From contig MGXU01000007.1 of NCBI GenBank assembly GCA_001801815.1, forward strand, positions 1 through 64,000: a stretch of 64,000 nt of DNA, in the 5' to 3' direction. Numbering within the stretch: the first letter of the stretch is position 1; the number at the start of each line of letters is the position of its first letter. The position numbers were made by a program, and so were the translations under genes. Shown here piece by piece: positions 44,792 through 54,236 of this stretch. This DNA is from Gammaproteobacteria bacterium RIFCSPHIGHO2_12_FULL_36_30 (lineage in GTDB: Bacteria > Pseudomonadota > Gammaproteobacteria > Coxiellales > Coxiellaceae). The notes below the pieces were generated by a model. It had not been told where the DNA came from. It saw nothing but the letters and a program-made list of their open reading frames with translations, and made no database searches.

Positions 44792-45866
44792 TAATTAACT
44801 CACCTATTTTGTAATCATGCGTTGCAAAACGATCAAGATAATCCCAATAATACATGGGTGAAATACCATTTCCTGGACGCTGCAAACAAATATTTTTCTT
44901 TGAAAAAATATCGCCTTTTTTTATTGCTTGAGTTGCAATTAAACTTTTTCGCGCAATTAATTTTGTTTCCAATTCTTTTTTCGTTGGTATTTTTAGTGGG
45001 CTTCCCAATGCTAATTCTATCTCTCTAATTCCCGCTACCATATTTTTTAATTCGCTCGGTTCAAGTGATGCTTTATGATCGGGGCCTGGTAAAGATCGAT
45101 CAAGTGTAAAATGTTTTTCAATTATTGTTGCGCCCATTGCAACTGCTGCAAGTGGAATTGAAATACCGGTAGTGTGATCTGAATACCCAACAGGCAAATT
45201 AAAGGCTGATTTTAATGTATTCATCGCGCGTAAATTAACACCGCTAAAATCAGCCGGATAATCGGACGTGCAATGTAATAAAGTTACTTTTTGTTTTAGT
45301 TTTTCTTGTCCTTGCGATGAAGAATATGCTCGCATAAAAGTATTTTTAGAAGGTATTTCTTCTGACTGTATTAATCCAAATGCAATGACCGCAAGCGCTT
45401 CTTCAATTTCGCCCAGCGTTGACATCCCTGTTGATAAAATAATATTGGGTTGATATTTTGCAATTTGCAATAACAGCGGCGCAGTTGTTATTTCACCAGA
45501 AGAAATTTTTATTGTTGTTAATTTCATGTCTCGTAATAAAAAATCAGCACTCGTTGCATCAAATGGTGTTGATAAAAATTCAATATTTTGTTTTTCACAA
45601 TGTGTTTTTAAAATAAAGTGATTTTCATGCGTTAATTCTAATTTTTTCAGCATGGCATATTGTGATTCAGTGGGATCGGTAGACCGCATTTGATAATTTG
45701 CTTTGGGTGCAGAAGTTGATACCAATTCTTCAGTGCGAAATGTTTGAAATTTAACAATATCAGCACCAGCCTCTGCTGCTGCATCAATTAATTGCAGCGC
45801 TAATTTAATATCACCATTATGATTGACGCCAGCTTCTGCAATGATAGTTGTTTTTTGGAATGTCAT
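44784..45866 (-). CDS. legI: N,N'-diacetyllegionaminate synthase (NeuB family)
   Basis: 360 residues: a NeuB TIM barrel that begins IIAEAGVNHNGDI, with the KFQTF, STPFD and YSDHT motifs and the metal-binding residues, followed by a SAF/antifreeze-like C-terminal domain. It condenses phosphoenolpyruvate with a 6-deoxy diacetamido hexose to form a nine-carbon sugar acid. Context with legB, legC and legG favours legionaminic over sialic acid. The start ATG at 45866 is preceded by GGCGGG and gives the usual N-terminus, but it implies a 50-base overlap with legG; an ATG at 45887 would lengthen it. Confidence 0.9.
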   Translation of the reverse strand: MTFQKTTIIAEAGVNHNGDIKLALQLIDAAAEAGADIVKFQTFRTEELVSTSAPKANYQMRSTDPTESQYAMLKKLELTHENHFILKTHCEKQNIEFLSTPFDATSADFLLRDMKLTTIKISSGEITTAPLLLQIAKYQPNIILSTGMSTLGEIEEALAVIAFGLIQSEEIPSKNTFMRAYSSSQGQEKLKQKVTLLHCTSDYPADFSGVNLRAMNTLKSAFNLPVGYSDHTTGISIPLAAVAMGATIIEKHFTLDRSLPGPDHKASLEPSELKNMVAGIREIELALGSPLKIPTKKELETKLIARKSLIATQAIKKGDIFSKKNICLQRPGNGISPMYYWDYLDRFATHDYKIGELINE

Positions 45867-47052
45867 ATTCGTGACCCGCCATGTCATAAAATTTCTTCTG
45901 AGTAATTTTTTTTAATTCCACATTTTTTATACTCTTTTTAATTTTTTCTGCTGTGTTTCCCGAATCATACGGCGAAATTGTTTTTTTCACAATATTTTTA
46001 AATTCTGGCGAAAGTGCTTTTTTGATCGCCATTTCAATTTCATCCATAAAAATACCGCATTGAATAATTGAATCTGCAAATAACCGCCCTTCTTGTCGAT
46101 TGCCAATATTAACCGTCGGCTTATGCAAAGTTGGCGCTTCAATAATACCGCTTGATGAATTTCCAATGATCACATCACAATATTGCATTGTACTTAAATA
46201 ATTTAAATCACCCATACTTGTAAATGCTTTTGCACGATTAATATTTTTTTCGCAATATAAATCAATTTGCTGATTAATCAATCGCCCCGCTTCGTCTGCA
46301 TTTGATTTTGTAAAAATAATTTTTGCTTGTAAAAATGCATCTAGCGCAGAGAATAAATAGCGTAATTCATCTTTAATTTTATCGAGCGATAAAGTTGCTG
46401 GATGATATGTTACTAAAAAAGTTGGGGTTGAAAATTGAAAGTTCAACATTACTTCTAATTTTTTTTTCGTCAATAAATTTGTTTTTTTAATTCTCTCAAC
46501 ACCAAGCGCACCGTAATTAAAAACTCGATCTGGGGATTCGCCTAATTGAATAATACGATGTCGATAAACTTCAGTTGCTGCAAAATGCAGATGCGACATT
46601 TTAGTAATAGCGTGACGTATGCCATCATCAATCGCACCTTGTGTTAATTCACCGCCATGAATATGTGCAACAGGGATTTTTAAAATCATTGCTGTTTGAA
46701 CTGCAGCTAATATCTCAAATCGATCACCCAGAACAACAATTACATCTGGTTTTAAGCGTTCAAATGCATCAGCGAAACCTAAAATACCGATGCCAATTGA
46801 TTTTGCAACTCCGATTGCTGTATCACTCGATAAAAGCATTTCTATTTTTGCATCAATTTCAAAGCAATCGTTTTCAATCTCAAGATAAGTTAAGCCAAAT
46901 TCGGATGATAAATGCATACCGGTAACAATAAGTTGTAATTGCAAATCAACATCTAATTTTATTTCGTTAAGTAAATTTTTAAGTAAACCATATTCAGCAC
47001 GTGTACCAGTCACAACCGCAATTTTACGCCGCGACTGTTTCTTTGTAGACAC
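45817..47052 (-). CDS. legG: UDP-/GDP-diacetamido-trideoxyhexose 2-epimerase, hydrolysing (NeuC family)
   Basis: 411 residues with the NeuC/WecB fold: TGTRAEYGLLK near residue 16 and GDRFE near residue 110, then HIHGGE with conserved His and Glu, and a GNSSSGI nucleotide site. Hydrolyses the nucleotide and epimerises C2, feeding LegI. It overlaps legC by 29 bases at its start and legI by 50 bases at its end, so translation is probably coupled. Confidence 0.9.
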   Translation of the reverse strand: MSTKKQSRRKIAVVTGTRAEYGLLKNLLNEIKLDVDLQLQLIVTGMHLSSEFGLTYLEIENDCFEIDAKIEMLLSSDTAIGVAKSIGIGILGFADAFERLKPDVIVVLGDRFEILAAVQTAMILKIPVAHIHGGELTQGAIDDGIRHAITKMSHLHFAATEVYRHRIIQLGESPDRVFNYGALGVERIKKTNLLTKKKLEVMLNFQFSTPTFLVTYHPATLSLDKIKDELRYLFSALDAFLQAKIIFTKSNADEAGRLINQQIDLYCEKNINRAKAFTSMGDLNYLSTMQYCDVIIGNSSSGIIEAPTLHKPTVNIGNRQEGRLFADSIIQCGIFMDEIEMAIKKALSPEFKNIVKKTISPYDSGNTAEKIKKSIKNVELKKITQKKFYDMAGHEYDIPKNNYHCRSWRQS

Positions 47053-48208
47053 ATCTCTCTCCTAAAATTGCGCTACTCGGAACATTAATAATTTGTTTTG
47101 CAATTTTTTCTACAGTTGACAAATCCATGTGAGGTGCATCTTGATACATTTTGAGCTGATGCATTAATTCCCAAATTGGACGAACGCCAATTTTTTCATT
47201 ATTTAATTTTACTAATAATTCATCTCGCATCATTTTATCTTCGACAAAAATAGCATTTAACCAATAATTACTTTTTGAAAATAGCGGCTCATTTAAAAAA
47301 CGAACACCTTTAATTTTTGAAAATGCTTCTTGATAACTTTTTGCTAATTTTCTTTTCACATCTAAAAAATAGGGTAATTTTTCTAATTGTGCACAACCTA
47401 ATGCTGCATTTAAATTTGGAAGGCGATAATTATATCCAACTTCGTCATGTTGATATAAATAAGCATGTGGAATTTTTGCAGTCGTTGTAATATGTTTTGC
47501 TCGCCGCGCAATTTTTTCATCATCCGTTAAAATTGCACCACCACCACCTGTTGTAATAATTTTATTTCCATTAAAACTTAAGGCGCCGACTAAACCATGG
47601 TGTCCAACATGTCTTTTTTTATAATATGAACCCAGCGCTTCTGTTGCATCTTCAATTAATTTAAGATGATATTTTTTAGATAATTCTATCAGTGGATCAA
47701 GATCAACTGGATGACCAAAAGTATGCATAACACATAATGCGCGAATAGGCCTCTGCGTTAATCGGTTATAACAAATTTCTTTTTTAATGATTGCAATATC
47801 GTGTAAATAATTTTCCAATTTTTCAACATCAATTCCCAAATATTTTTCTTCGCAATCAATAAAATGTGGGACGGCACCGCAATAATGCAATGCGTTACAA
47901 GTTGCAACAAATGTTAATGTAGGAACTAATACTTCATCTGCTGGCAAAATACCTGCTAATAAATAGCAAATATGCAAAGCTGCTGTTCCATTTACAGCAA
48001 CAACAGCATGTTTAGCGCCAGTAAAATCCGCTAATTCTTTTTCAAAACGATCAACAAATTTTCCGACAGATGAAACCCAGCCACTGTCTAAACATTCTTT
48101 GATGTATTGCCATTCATTTCCGGAAAATTGGGGTTCGTGAAGCGCAATAATATTTCCAGTTTCATTTGACATATGATCGTGAATAACATCAATAATGTTT
48201 TTATACAT
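47024..48208 (-). CDS. legC: LegC-type PLP-dependent sugar aminotransferase
   Basis: 394 residues, DegT/DnrJ/EryC1 family. The motifs PTLTFVATCNA, EDATEALGS and FNGNKIITTGGGG (PLP-Lys in the last) are present, with a C-terminal YNYRLPNLNAALG. It aminates the 4-keto sugar made by LegB. The N-terminus is about 20 residues longer than typical LegC, and the start overlaps legB by eight bases. The GEWxYVxECLDSGWVSS-type opening is diagnostic of the group. Confidence 0.9.
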   Translation of the reverse strand: MYKNIIDVIHDHMSNETGNIIALHEPQFSGNEWQYIKECLDSGWVSSVGKFVDRFEKELADFTGAKHAVVAVNGTAALHICYLLAGILPADEVLVPTLTFVATCNALHYCGAVPHFIDCEEKYLGIDVEKLENYLHDIAIIKKEICYNRLTQRPIRALCVMHTFGHPVDLDPLIELSKKYHLKLIEDATEALGSYYKKRHVGHHGLVGALSFNGNKIITTGGGGAILTDDEKIARRAKHITTTAKIPHAYLYQHDEVGYNYRLPNLNAALGCAQLEKLPYFLDVKRKLAKSYQEAFSKIKGVRFLNEPLFSKSNYWLNAIFVEDKMMRDELLVKLNNEKIGVRPIWELMHQLKMYQDAPHMDLSTVEKIAKQIINVPSSAILGERCVYKETVAA

Positions 48209-49211
48209 TGTACACCGTCGATTTATATAATTTTTTATTTTCTTGATGCAAAAACCATTCTATTGTTTTTTGTAAGCCGCGTTGAAATCCTTCAATTCCT
48301 GAATATTCTGGTTTCCAATCTGTTAAACGTTTTATTTTATTATTGTCAGCCCATAAACGTTCAACTTCACTTTTTGTTGGACGAATTCTTTGTATGTCCT
48401 CGATAATTTCAATATCAACATTCATTAATTCAGCAATCATTTTGACAGTATCGCCCATTGAAATTTCAAAATTACTGCCAACATTCATTATTTCGCCAAC
48501 TGAATTTTCAGACTCAGCAACAGCCACAAATGCTTTTGCAGTATCTGTTACAAAAGTAAAATCACGAGTGGGGTGTAATGTGCCCAATTTTATTTTTGTA
48601 GATTGATTTGCTATTTGAGAAATCACTGTTGGAATAAATGCACGCGCTGATTGTCTTGGTCCGAATGTATTAAATGGGCGAATAATGCTAACCGGTACGC
48701 CAAATGAATTATAAAATGACATTGCAATTTGATCGGCGCCTATTTTACTCGCAGAATAAGGTGATTGACCTTGCAGTGGATGCGCTTCATCAATTGGCAC
48801 ATAACGTGCTGTTCCATATACTTCACTTGTAGACGTATGTACGACTTTTGAAATATTTAATTCGCGTGCCGCTTGTACAATATTTAATGTGCCTTTTATA
48901 TTTGTGTCAACATAAGTATCGGGTGAATGATACGAATAAGGAATGCCGATTAATGCCGCTAAATGCAGAACAATATCACATCCTTGCATCGCTGTTTTTA
49001 CGCCATGTGGATCACGAATATCGCCCATCACCACTTCAATATTATTTTTTATTTCAGATGATAAACTGTCTAGCCATCCCCATGTACCGAATGAATTATA
49101 AAAAACAAATGCTTTGACTTTGCATCCCAGATTAACTAAATGCTCTACGAGGTGAGAGCCGATAAATCCATCGGCGCCGGTGATGAATATTTTTTGTTTT
49201 GTTATTTGCAT
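48201..49211 (-). CDS. legB: NAD-dependent 4,6-dehydratase LegB
   Basis: A 336-residue extended SDR: TGADGFIGSHLVE motif, catalytic STSEVYG and YSASKIGAD, and the RPFNTFGPRQS segment typical of LegB. It converts the NDP-GlcNAc-type precursor to its 4-keto-6-deoxy form, the first committed step of legionaminic-acid synthesis. It lies three bases from the upstream kinase/nucleotidyltransferase gene and overlaps legC. Confidence 0.92.
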   Translation of the reverse strand: MQITKQKIFITGADGFIGSHLVEHLVNLGCKVKAFVFYNSFGTWGWLDSLSSEIKNNIEVVMGDIRDPHGVKTAMQGCDIVLHLAALIGIPYSYHSPDTYVDTNIKGTLNIVQAARELNISKVVHTSTSEVYGTARYVPIDEAHPLQGQSPYSASKIGADQIAMSFYNSFGVPVSIIRPFNTFGPRQSARAFIPTVISQIANQSTKIKLGTLHPTRDFTFVTDTAKAFVAVAESENSVGEIMNVGSNFEISMGDTVKMIAELMNVDIEIIEDIQRIRPTKSEVERLWADNNKIKRLTDWKPEYSGIEGFQRGLQKTIEWFLHQENKKLYKSTVYNV

Positions 49212-49214
49212 ACA

Positions 49215-50753
49215 CTACTTTAATAAACAGCTAATGTGTTTCATAAAACCAACTTTATTAATAGGATTTTTATTTCCCATAATACTAACTGCTTCAGCAC
49301 CTGCTACATTTCCAATAAAGGCAATGAGTTCTGATGGCGCATTATGATATGCATATAAGCTAGAAATAGCTAATACCGCATCGCCTGCCCCAACACGATC
49401 AACAACTGCTGTTGCAAAAGCAGGTACTTTATAAATTGACTCTGATTGTTTGCACGCAAAAGCGCCGTCTTTCCCGTTGGTAATCATTGCTTGATCGTAG
49501 TCATGTTCCGAAATTAAACGATTCAATTGTTCCGAAACTGATAAATGCTTTTGTCGATAATTTAATTGCAACTCTCTTGACGCCACCACCACATAATTCG
49601 CTTTTTTATATTTTGAGATACAATTAAACCCATTGTTGCCTGCGTTAGCTTGTGTATTCACCGCCAGATATTTTGAATGTTGTGTTAAAAAATCTATCGC
49701 TTTATCATTTAATAATCCATGACCATAATCTGCGACAATGACAATATCATGATCTTTTAATAATCGCTCCATTTTTGATATTAATTCGTTTTGTTGATCA
49801 TTCTCTAAAAAATCATCATTGATTTCATATTCCTCAAATAGTTTCTGGCGTAAATATTCATCTAAAAAACGTGTTTTCACAATTGTTGGCGAATTTTTTT
49901 TATATATTTTTTCTAAACTGACATTTTTTGAAATACTGTTATGAATCATATTTTCATGTTCTGCATTTCCACCTAAATAGGTTAAACAAGTAATATGTTC
50001 GCAGAAATCACTTAAGTGATTTGCCATCGCTAGAATACCGCCCGCATATAATTCGCGATGCTTGTATTTTGCTACCAATGTTGGCTCTTTTCCTGATTTA
50101 CCGATAACTTCTGCAAAACGATACGCATCAATGATAGTTTCACCGATTAGCAACACCCTTAATTTTTTTGATTTTTCTAAATAAGATGAAATTTCTTGAA
50201 AATTATATTTCGTTTTGAAATCGTTAAGATATGAAATTGTCTCTTTAGAAAATGGTGAGAAAAATTCATTCAGTAAAGACGAAGAACTGAAAGTGACTTC
50301 ACTTGTAAATAATATTTTACCGCCTGCAGCGCGAACTGTTTCGGCTTCAATATCAATTTTTCCAGTAATATCATTTTCGCTATTTTTATACTCATCACCC
50401 TTTGCATAAATAAAAGGTTTAATTAATTGAATTGCTTCAACTGCTGTTGGCCAATGATTAATAATGACAAAATCGACGCAATCAAGTGCTGCAATTGCTT
50501 CTGCGCGTAATGTTTCAGTAAATCGAGGTCTATTAGGACCTTTATTTACAAAACGATCTGGTGTAATCGTAACAACCAAAATATCACCGTATTTTTTTGC
50601 AGCCTGAAAATGTTTAATGTGACCTATATGCAATAGATCAAATACCCCATGTGATTGCACAACGCGTTTCGCTTTATTAACTCTATTTTTTAAATCAGAA
50701 AAATCAATAATTTTATTTTTGATCATTAACTCTGGATCCATTAATTCAACCAT
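49215..50753 (-). CDS. Fused nucleotidyltransferase-PfkB kinase (HldE-like, reversed domain order)
   Basis: 512 residues. Residues about 25-165 are a cytidylyltransferase-like domain with HGVFDLLHIGH at 35-45 (the HxGH site) and GDEYK near residue 119. Residues about 195-505 are a PfkB/RfaE kinase with GETIIDAY near 204 and the DRVGAGDA signature near 453-460. In E. coli HldE the kinase is N-terminal and the adenylyltransferase C-terminal, so the order is swapped. It probably phosphorylates a sugar and then makes its NDP form. The substrate is unknown, though its place in the nonulosonate array suggests a related or heptose-type sugar. AGGAAG precedes the ATG. Confidence 0.85.
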   Translation of the reverse strand: MVELMDPELMIKNKIIDFSDLKNRVNKAKRVVQSHGVFDLLHIGHIKHFQAAKKYGDILVVTITPDRFVNKGPNRPRFTETLRAEAIAALDCVDFVIINHWPTAVEAIQLIKPFIYAKGDEYKNSENDITGKIDIEAETVRAAGGKILFTSEVTFSSSSLLNEFFSPFSKETISYLNDFKTKYNFQEISSYLEKSKKLRVLLIGETIIDAYRFAEVIGKSGKEPTLVAKYKHRELYAGGILAMANHLSDFCEHITCLTYLGGNAEHENMIHNSISKNVSLEKIYKKNSPTIVKTRFLDEYLRQKLFEEYEINDDFLENDQQNELISKMERLLKDHDIVIVADYGHGLLNDKAIDFLTQHSKYLAVNTQANAGNNGFNCISKYKKANYVVVASRELQLNYRQKHLSVSEQLNRLISEHDYDQAMITNGKDGAFACKQSESIYKVPAFATAVVDRVGAGDAVLAISSLYAYHNAPSELIAFIGNVAGAEAVSIMGNKNPINKVGFMKHISCLLK

Positions 50754-50780
50754 TACCCACTTCCTGTTTTTGCAATTTCA

Positions 50781-52076
50781 TTATTCCGAGAACAAAAATT
50801 GATTTCTAAGCCAAAATTGATCGCACATTTTAATATAAAATTTTTCAGGATCTGATCTTAATAAATGACGATGGGGGAGCATTGAAAAAGTCAGTGAATT
50901 TTCTAACAATGAACGAAATGGGTTATTTTTTTCTTTATATTCCTGACGGAAAATAAAACTTTCCATTTCTGAAACAGCCTCCAAAATCTCATCTGCATTA
51001 TTATCAACAATCTCCCAATTATTCTCTTCAAACGTTTTATTTAAATTATGGATTCCTAAGATTTTCCTATCTAGTTCCTTCAGAGATATAAAATGATTTT
51101 TTGTTTTGTCAAAAATCTTTTTGATAATAAACAGATTGCATGGGTACCAATATTGTAGCTGGTGTTGAAGCGGTGCTACATTCACAAATAATATCGGCTT
51201 GCGAAAAATTTGAGCTACACCATCTAATCCAGCAGAAGTCGAAATAAAAAATTGGCAATGCGCTGTAAGATAAATATCCAAAAAATCGGAGCGTAATTGA
51301 TTTTTAGCATAATCAATAATTTTTGGGTTCTTTATATTGAATGCTTTTGCAACCGCTTTTCCCATTCGAATCACATAATAGCCTTTGTTTGCTAAATACA
51401 AGGCGGCTTTGGAAAAATTTTGAATGTCGCAGTCTCGATAAAAATGATATGACCAATCTTTTTTGGGGTAGTGTCTGCTCAAATAGGTCGCATCACGCAC
51501 ATACAAACATACATACCGTGCTCCGATAGGAATTCCCAATGTTAACAACAACTGCCTACCGCGTTGTAGCTCAATATTCGTGAAAGACAAATGAGTATTA
51601 AATTTTTTAAAATATCCTTCAACATCTTCATTACCAGCGCCTGTTTCAAATTTTTTAAGTGCGCTATTCTTATATTTATCGCGAAAAATAAATTGCATAA
51701 CATTATCAACTTGCATAATAATTTTTGTAAAAGGAAGAATCCGTATCACTCTTTTCCACATGATGTGTAATTGTACGTTACATATCGGAGCATTCAATAA
51801 ATAAAAAAAATATTTAACTTTTTTTTCTTTTCGTTTTATTTCATCCAAATGGCATAACAATAGCTCAGTGTTCATTGCGTAATGCCCTATTCGATCTGAG
51901 CACAACCTAATAAATTTAATTTTTACAAATGGAAATATCAAAATTAGAAACAATGAGCATGGTAATGCGATAAAAAGAAACGGGAAGTGTGGTAATTTCT
52001 TTATTGTTCTCAAACTTAAACCAAAAATGCGCTTAGTGAGAGCTCTTTTCTTAATTATCCTATGATCCACACTCAT
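50781..52076 (-). CDS. TIGR04372-type glycosyltransferase-like protein
   Basis: 431 residues with an N-terminal hydrophobic anchor (residues about 30-52) and the SDRIGHYAMNTELLLC motif, followed by blocks conserved with its neighbour: PICNVQL, YVCLYVRD, GYYVIRMGKA, DYAKNQLRSDFLDIYLTAHC and STSAGLDG. These form a GT-B-like C-terminal half. I match it to the putative glycosyltransferase family TIGR04372, which has no proven reaction. It is a tandem paralog of 52060-53400 and overlaps it by 17 bases. Confidence 0.75.
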   Translation of the reverse strand: MSVDHRIIKKRALTKRIFGLSLRTIKKLPHFPFLFIALPCSLFLILIFPFVKIKFIRLCSDRIGHYAMNTELLLCHLDEIKRKEKKVKYFFYLLNAPICNVQLHIMWKRVIRILPFTKIIMQVDNVMQFIFRDKYKNSALKKFETGAGNEDVEGYFKKFNTHLSFTNIELQRGRQLLLTLGIPIGARYVCLYVRDATYLSRHYPKKDWSYHFYRDCDIQNFSKAALYLANKGYYVIRMGKAVAKAFNIKNPKIIDYAKNQLRSDFLDIYLTAHCQFFISTSAGLDGVAQIFRKPILFVNVAPLQHQLQYWYPCNLFIIKKIFDKTKNHFISLKELDRKILGIHNLNKTFEENNWEIVDNNADEILEAVSEMESFIFRQEYKEKNNPFRSLLENSLTFSMLPHRHLLRSDPEKFYIKMCDQFWLRNQFLFSE

Positions 52077-53400
52077 TCACCTCGCAAGCTTGTTTTGCGG
52101 GTTTTGCCAGTAATTTATAGTGTTTTTTTAAAAATGCGGGGGAAATACGTATGGACACATTCTCGTAGGACGTTTCTCCCAAAGCAAGATTAAGAGGAAG
52201 GTTCCCCCAAAATAATAATTGCAAGTCTTTCATCTCACGCGTTTCAGCTGTTGGTTTTGTGAGATAGCTCAGCATTTCTTTGACAACAGATAAAATTTCA
52301 TCAGGCGTATTTTCAACAAATACCCAGTTTTTTCTTGCAAACTCCCGCATAATGGGATCTCTATGATTTGTATATTTCCCTGATAGAATAAAATAAGCAT
52401 AGTCCTGATATTGTTCTTTGTAAGAAACAAGCATTTTTGTCGTTGTGCACATAACATTTTTTGGTATTAAAAACGTCCATTCTAAGTAGCTTGTCTGTTG
52501 AAAAAAAATGGTATTGGTAGCGATAACAGGACGATTCAGCATGCGTGGCACCCCATCAAGGCCAGAAGAGGTTCCTATAAAGAAAAAACAATGGGCAGAT
52601 AAATAGATGTCTAAAAAATCTGATTTCAGTGGATGATTTGCATAATCAATGAATCTAGAATCACCAATATCCAAAGGATTTTCTACAAGCTTACCCATCC
52701 TAATCACGTAGAAACCATTTTGTATTAAAAATTTAATAGCAGGAATATAATTTTTAATATCCGCATTTCTAAAATTCTCGTTATACCATGCCGAATCAGG
52801 CATTGTAACTTTTAAATATTCGTCATCCCTTACAAAAATACAAACAAATTGACTGCTTTCGGGAATGCCTAGTTTTCTTTTCAAATCCCCGCCTAATTTT
52901 TTTTCTTCCTCGGTAAAAAATAAAAATCGATCTTTATTTTTCTGAAAATTCCATCTGTCATATCCACCCTCAGTATCCTCAAACATTTTTTTAAATGGAG
53001 AATAATATTTTTCTTTCAATACTATTATTAGAATATCATTTACATGCGCCCAAAATGCGCCCCATGGTGGTAATATCCTGATAACTCTCGACCACATTTT
53101 ATAAAGAAACATATTACAAATCGGAACATGAGTTTGTGTGTAATAAAAATGAATACTGTTGTTTTCTTCTGGATAAGTATTATGTTTCAGTGCGCATAAT
53201 AGTAGGTGTGTATTTAATGTAAAATGCCCTATTCGCGATGATTTCAATTGGATTAGTCGTATTTTAATAAATGGCCACAATAATATTATGATCAGTGCGA
53301 CAAAAATAGAAAGTGCTCGTCTCACCATTCGAAGAACTGCTTCGCCAACACCCTGTGTTTTTATGACATTAATAAAACGTTTCGCGTATTGAATTAGCAT
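52060..53400 (-). CDS. TIGR04372-type glycosyltransferase-like protein, tandem paralog
   Basis: 446 residues. N-terminal amphipathic segment (KTQGVGEAVLRMVRR), a hydrophobic anchor, SSRIGHFTLNTHLLLC and the blocks shared with the next gene (GFYVIRMGKL, DYANHPLKSDFLDIYLSAHC, GTSSGLDGV). The start at 53400 is preferred because AGGA lies seven bases upstream; a start 21 bases earlier overlaps the PtmA-like stop. Probably membrane-anchored and acting on a lipid-linked or nonulosonate-containing acceptor; this is inference. Confidence 0.75.
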   Translation of the reverse strand: MLIQYAKRFINVIKTQGVGEAVLRMVRRALSIFVALIIILLWPFIKIRLIQLKSSRIGHFTLNTHLLLCALKHNTYPEENNSIHFYYTQTHVPICNMFLYKMWSRVIRILPPWGAFWAHVNDILIIVLKEKYYSPFKKMFEDTEGGYDRWNFQKNKDRFLFFTEEEKKLGGDLKRKLGIPESSQFVCIFVRDDEYLKVTMPDSAWYNENFRNADIKNYIPAIKFLIQNGFYVIRMGKLVENPLDIGDSRFIDYANHPLKSDFLDIYLSAHCFFFIGTSSGLDGVPRMLNRPVIATNTIFFQQTSYLEWTFLIPKNVMCTTTKMLVSYKEQYQDYAYFILSGKYTNHRDPIMREFARKNWVFVENTPDEILSVVKEMLSYLTKPTAETREMKDLQLLFWGNLPLNLALGETSYENVSIRISPAFLKKHYKLLAKPAKQACEVNECGS

Positions 53401-53414
53401 ATATCTTCCTAAAA

Positions 53415-54236
53415 TTACCAAGCAGACACACCGCCATCAGCATATAATACCTGTCCAGTAACATATCGTGATGCATCGCTTGCTAAAAACAACATCGGAC
53501 CAACAATATCAATTTTTTCAGCCATTCTGCCCATTGGTACACGCGCAGAATATTTTTCATTGAATTCATTATCTTGACCACTTGATACGCCGCCGGGACA
53601 AAGTGCATTAACACGTACACCAAACTCACCCCACAAAGCTGCTAAATGTTTGGTTAATCCAATCACCCCTGCTTTTGAAGCTGTATAGACCGCCGGTGTA
53701 TTAATTTCTCCGCCCAAATAATGCGAACCTTTATAAATACGTTGATCGGGACCTAGCAAGCTATAGAGTGATGCAGTTTGAATAATCGCACCATGTTTTT
53801 TTTCAACCATATATTTCCCAACAGCCTGCGCTACTAAAAACATACCGTCTAAATTGACAGACATGATTTCACGCCAGAGATTTATCGAATAATCAGGAAA
53901 AGGTGTAAAAAAAGCACGTGTATCTTTTGTTTTAGTTGCGGCATTATTTAATAAAACATCAATCTGTGAGAAACGCAAAATTATTTTTTCTACAGAATTT
54001 TGTACTGATTTGGTATCGGAAACATCGCATTGTATAAAAATAAAATTGTTTTTATCGTATTTTTTTGTAATTTCTGACTCTAGATTTTTTAGATTATCAG
54101 TATGTGAATCAAGACATGCGACTTTTGCACCCAGCGCACTTAATGCATTACAGAATTCAGATCCCAAAATGCCAGCAGCACCTGTCACGACAATCACTTT
54201 TTTATCTAACCTGAATAAATTTTTATAGACGTCCAT
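53415..54236 (-). CDS. PtmA-like short-chain dehydrogenase/reductase
   Basis: A 273-residue classical SDR: TGAAGILGSEF motif, NNAA, catalytic Ser in ASLYSLLGP and YTASKAGVIG, and a C-terminal GGVSAW. It resembles PtmA, found beside legF in Campylobacter legionaminic clusters; its exact reaction there is not something I can confirm. It could also oxidise or reduce a sugar intermediate. The gene starts directly after the legF stop, so they are coupled. Confidence 0.8.
   Translation of the reverse strand: MDVYKNLFRLDKKVIVVTGAAGILGSEFCNALSALGAKVACLDSHTDNLKNLESEITKKYDKNNFIFIQCDVSDTKSVQNSVEKIILRFSQIDVLLNNAATKTKDTRAFFTPFPDYSINLWREIMSVNLDGMFLVAQAVGKYMVEKKHGAIIQTASLYSLLGPDQRIYKGSHYLGGEINTPAVYTASKAGVIGLTKHLAALWGEFGVRVNALCPGGVSSGQDNEFNEKYSARVPMGRMAEKIDIVGPMLFLASDASRYVTGQVLYADGGVSAW

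Noticed and set aside
49215-50753. Calling this gene hldE
   Set aside because: Domain order is reversed and the context is a nonulosonate cluster, so the heptose role is unproven.
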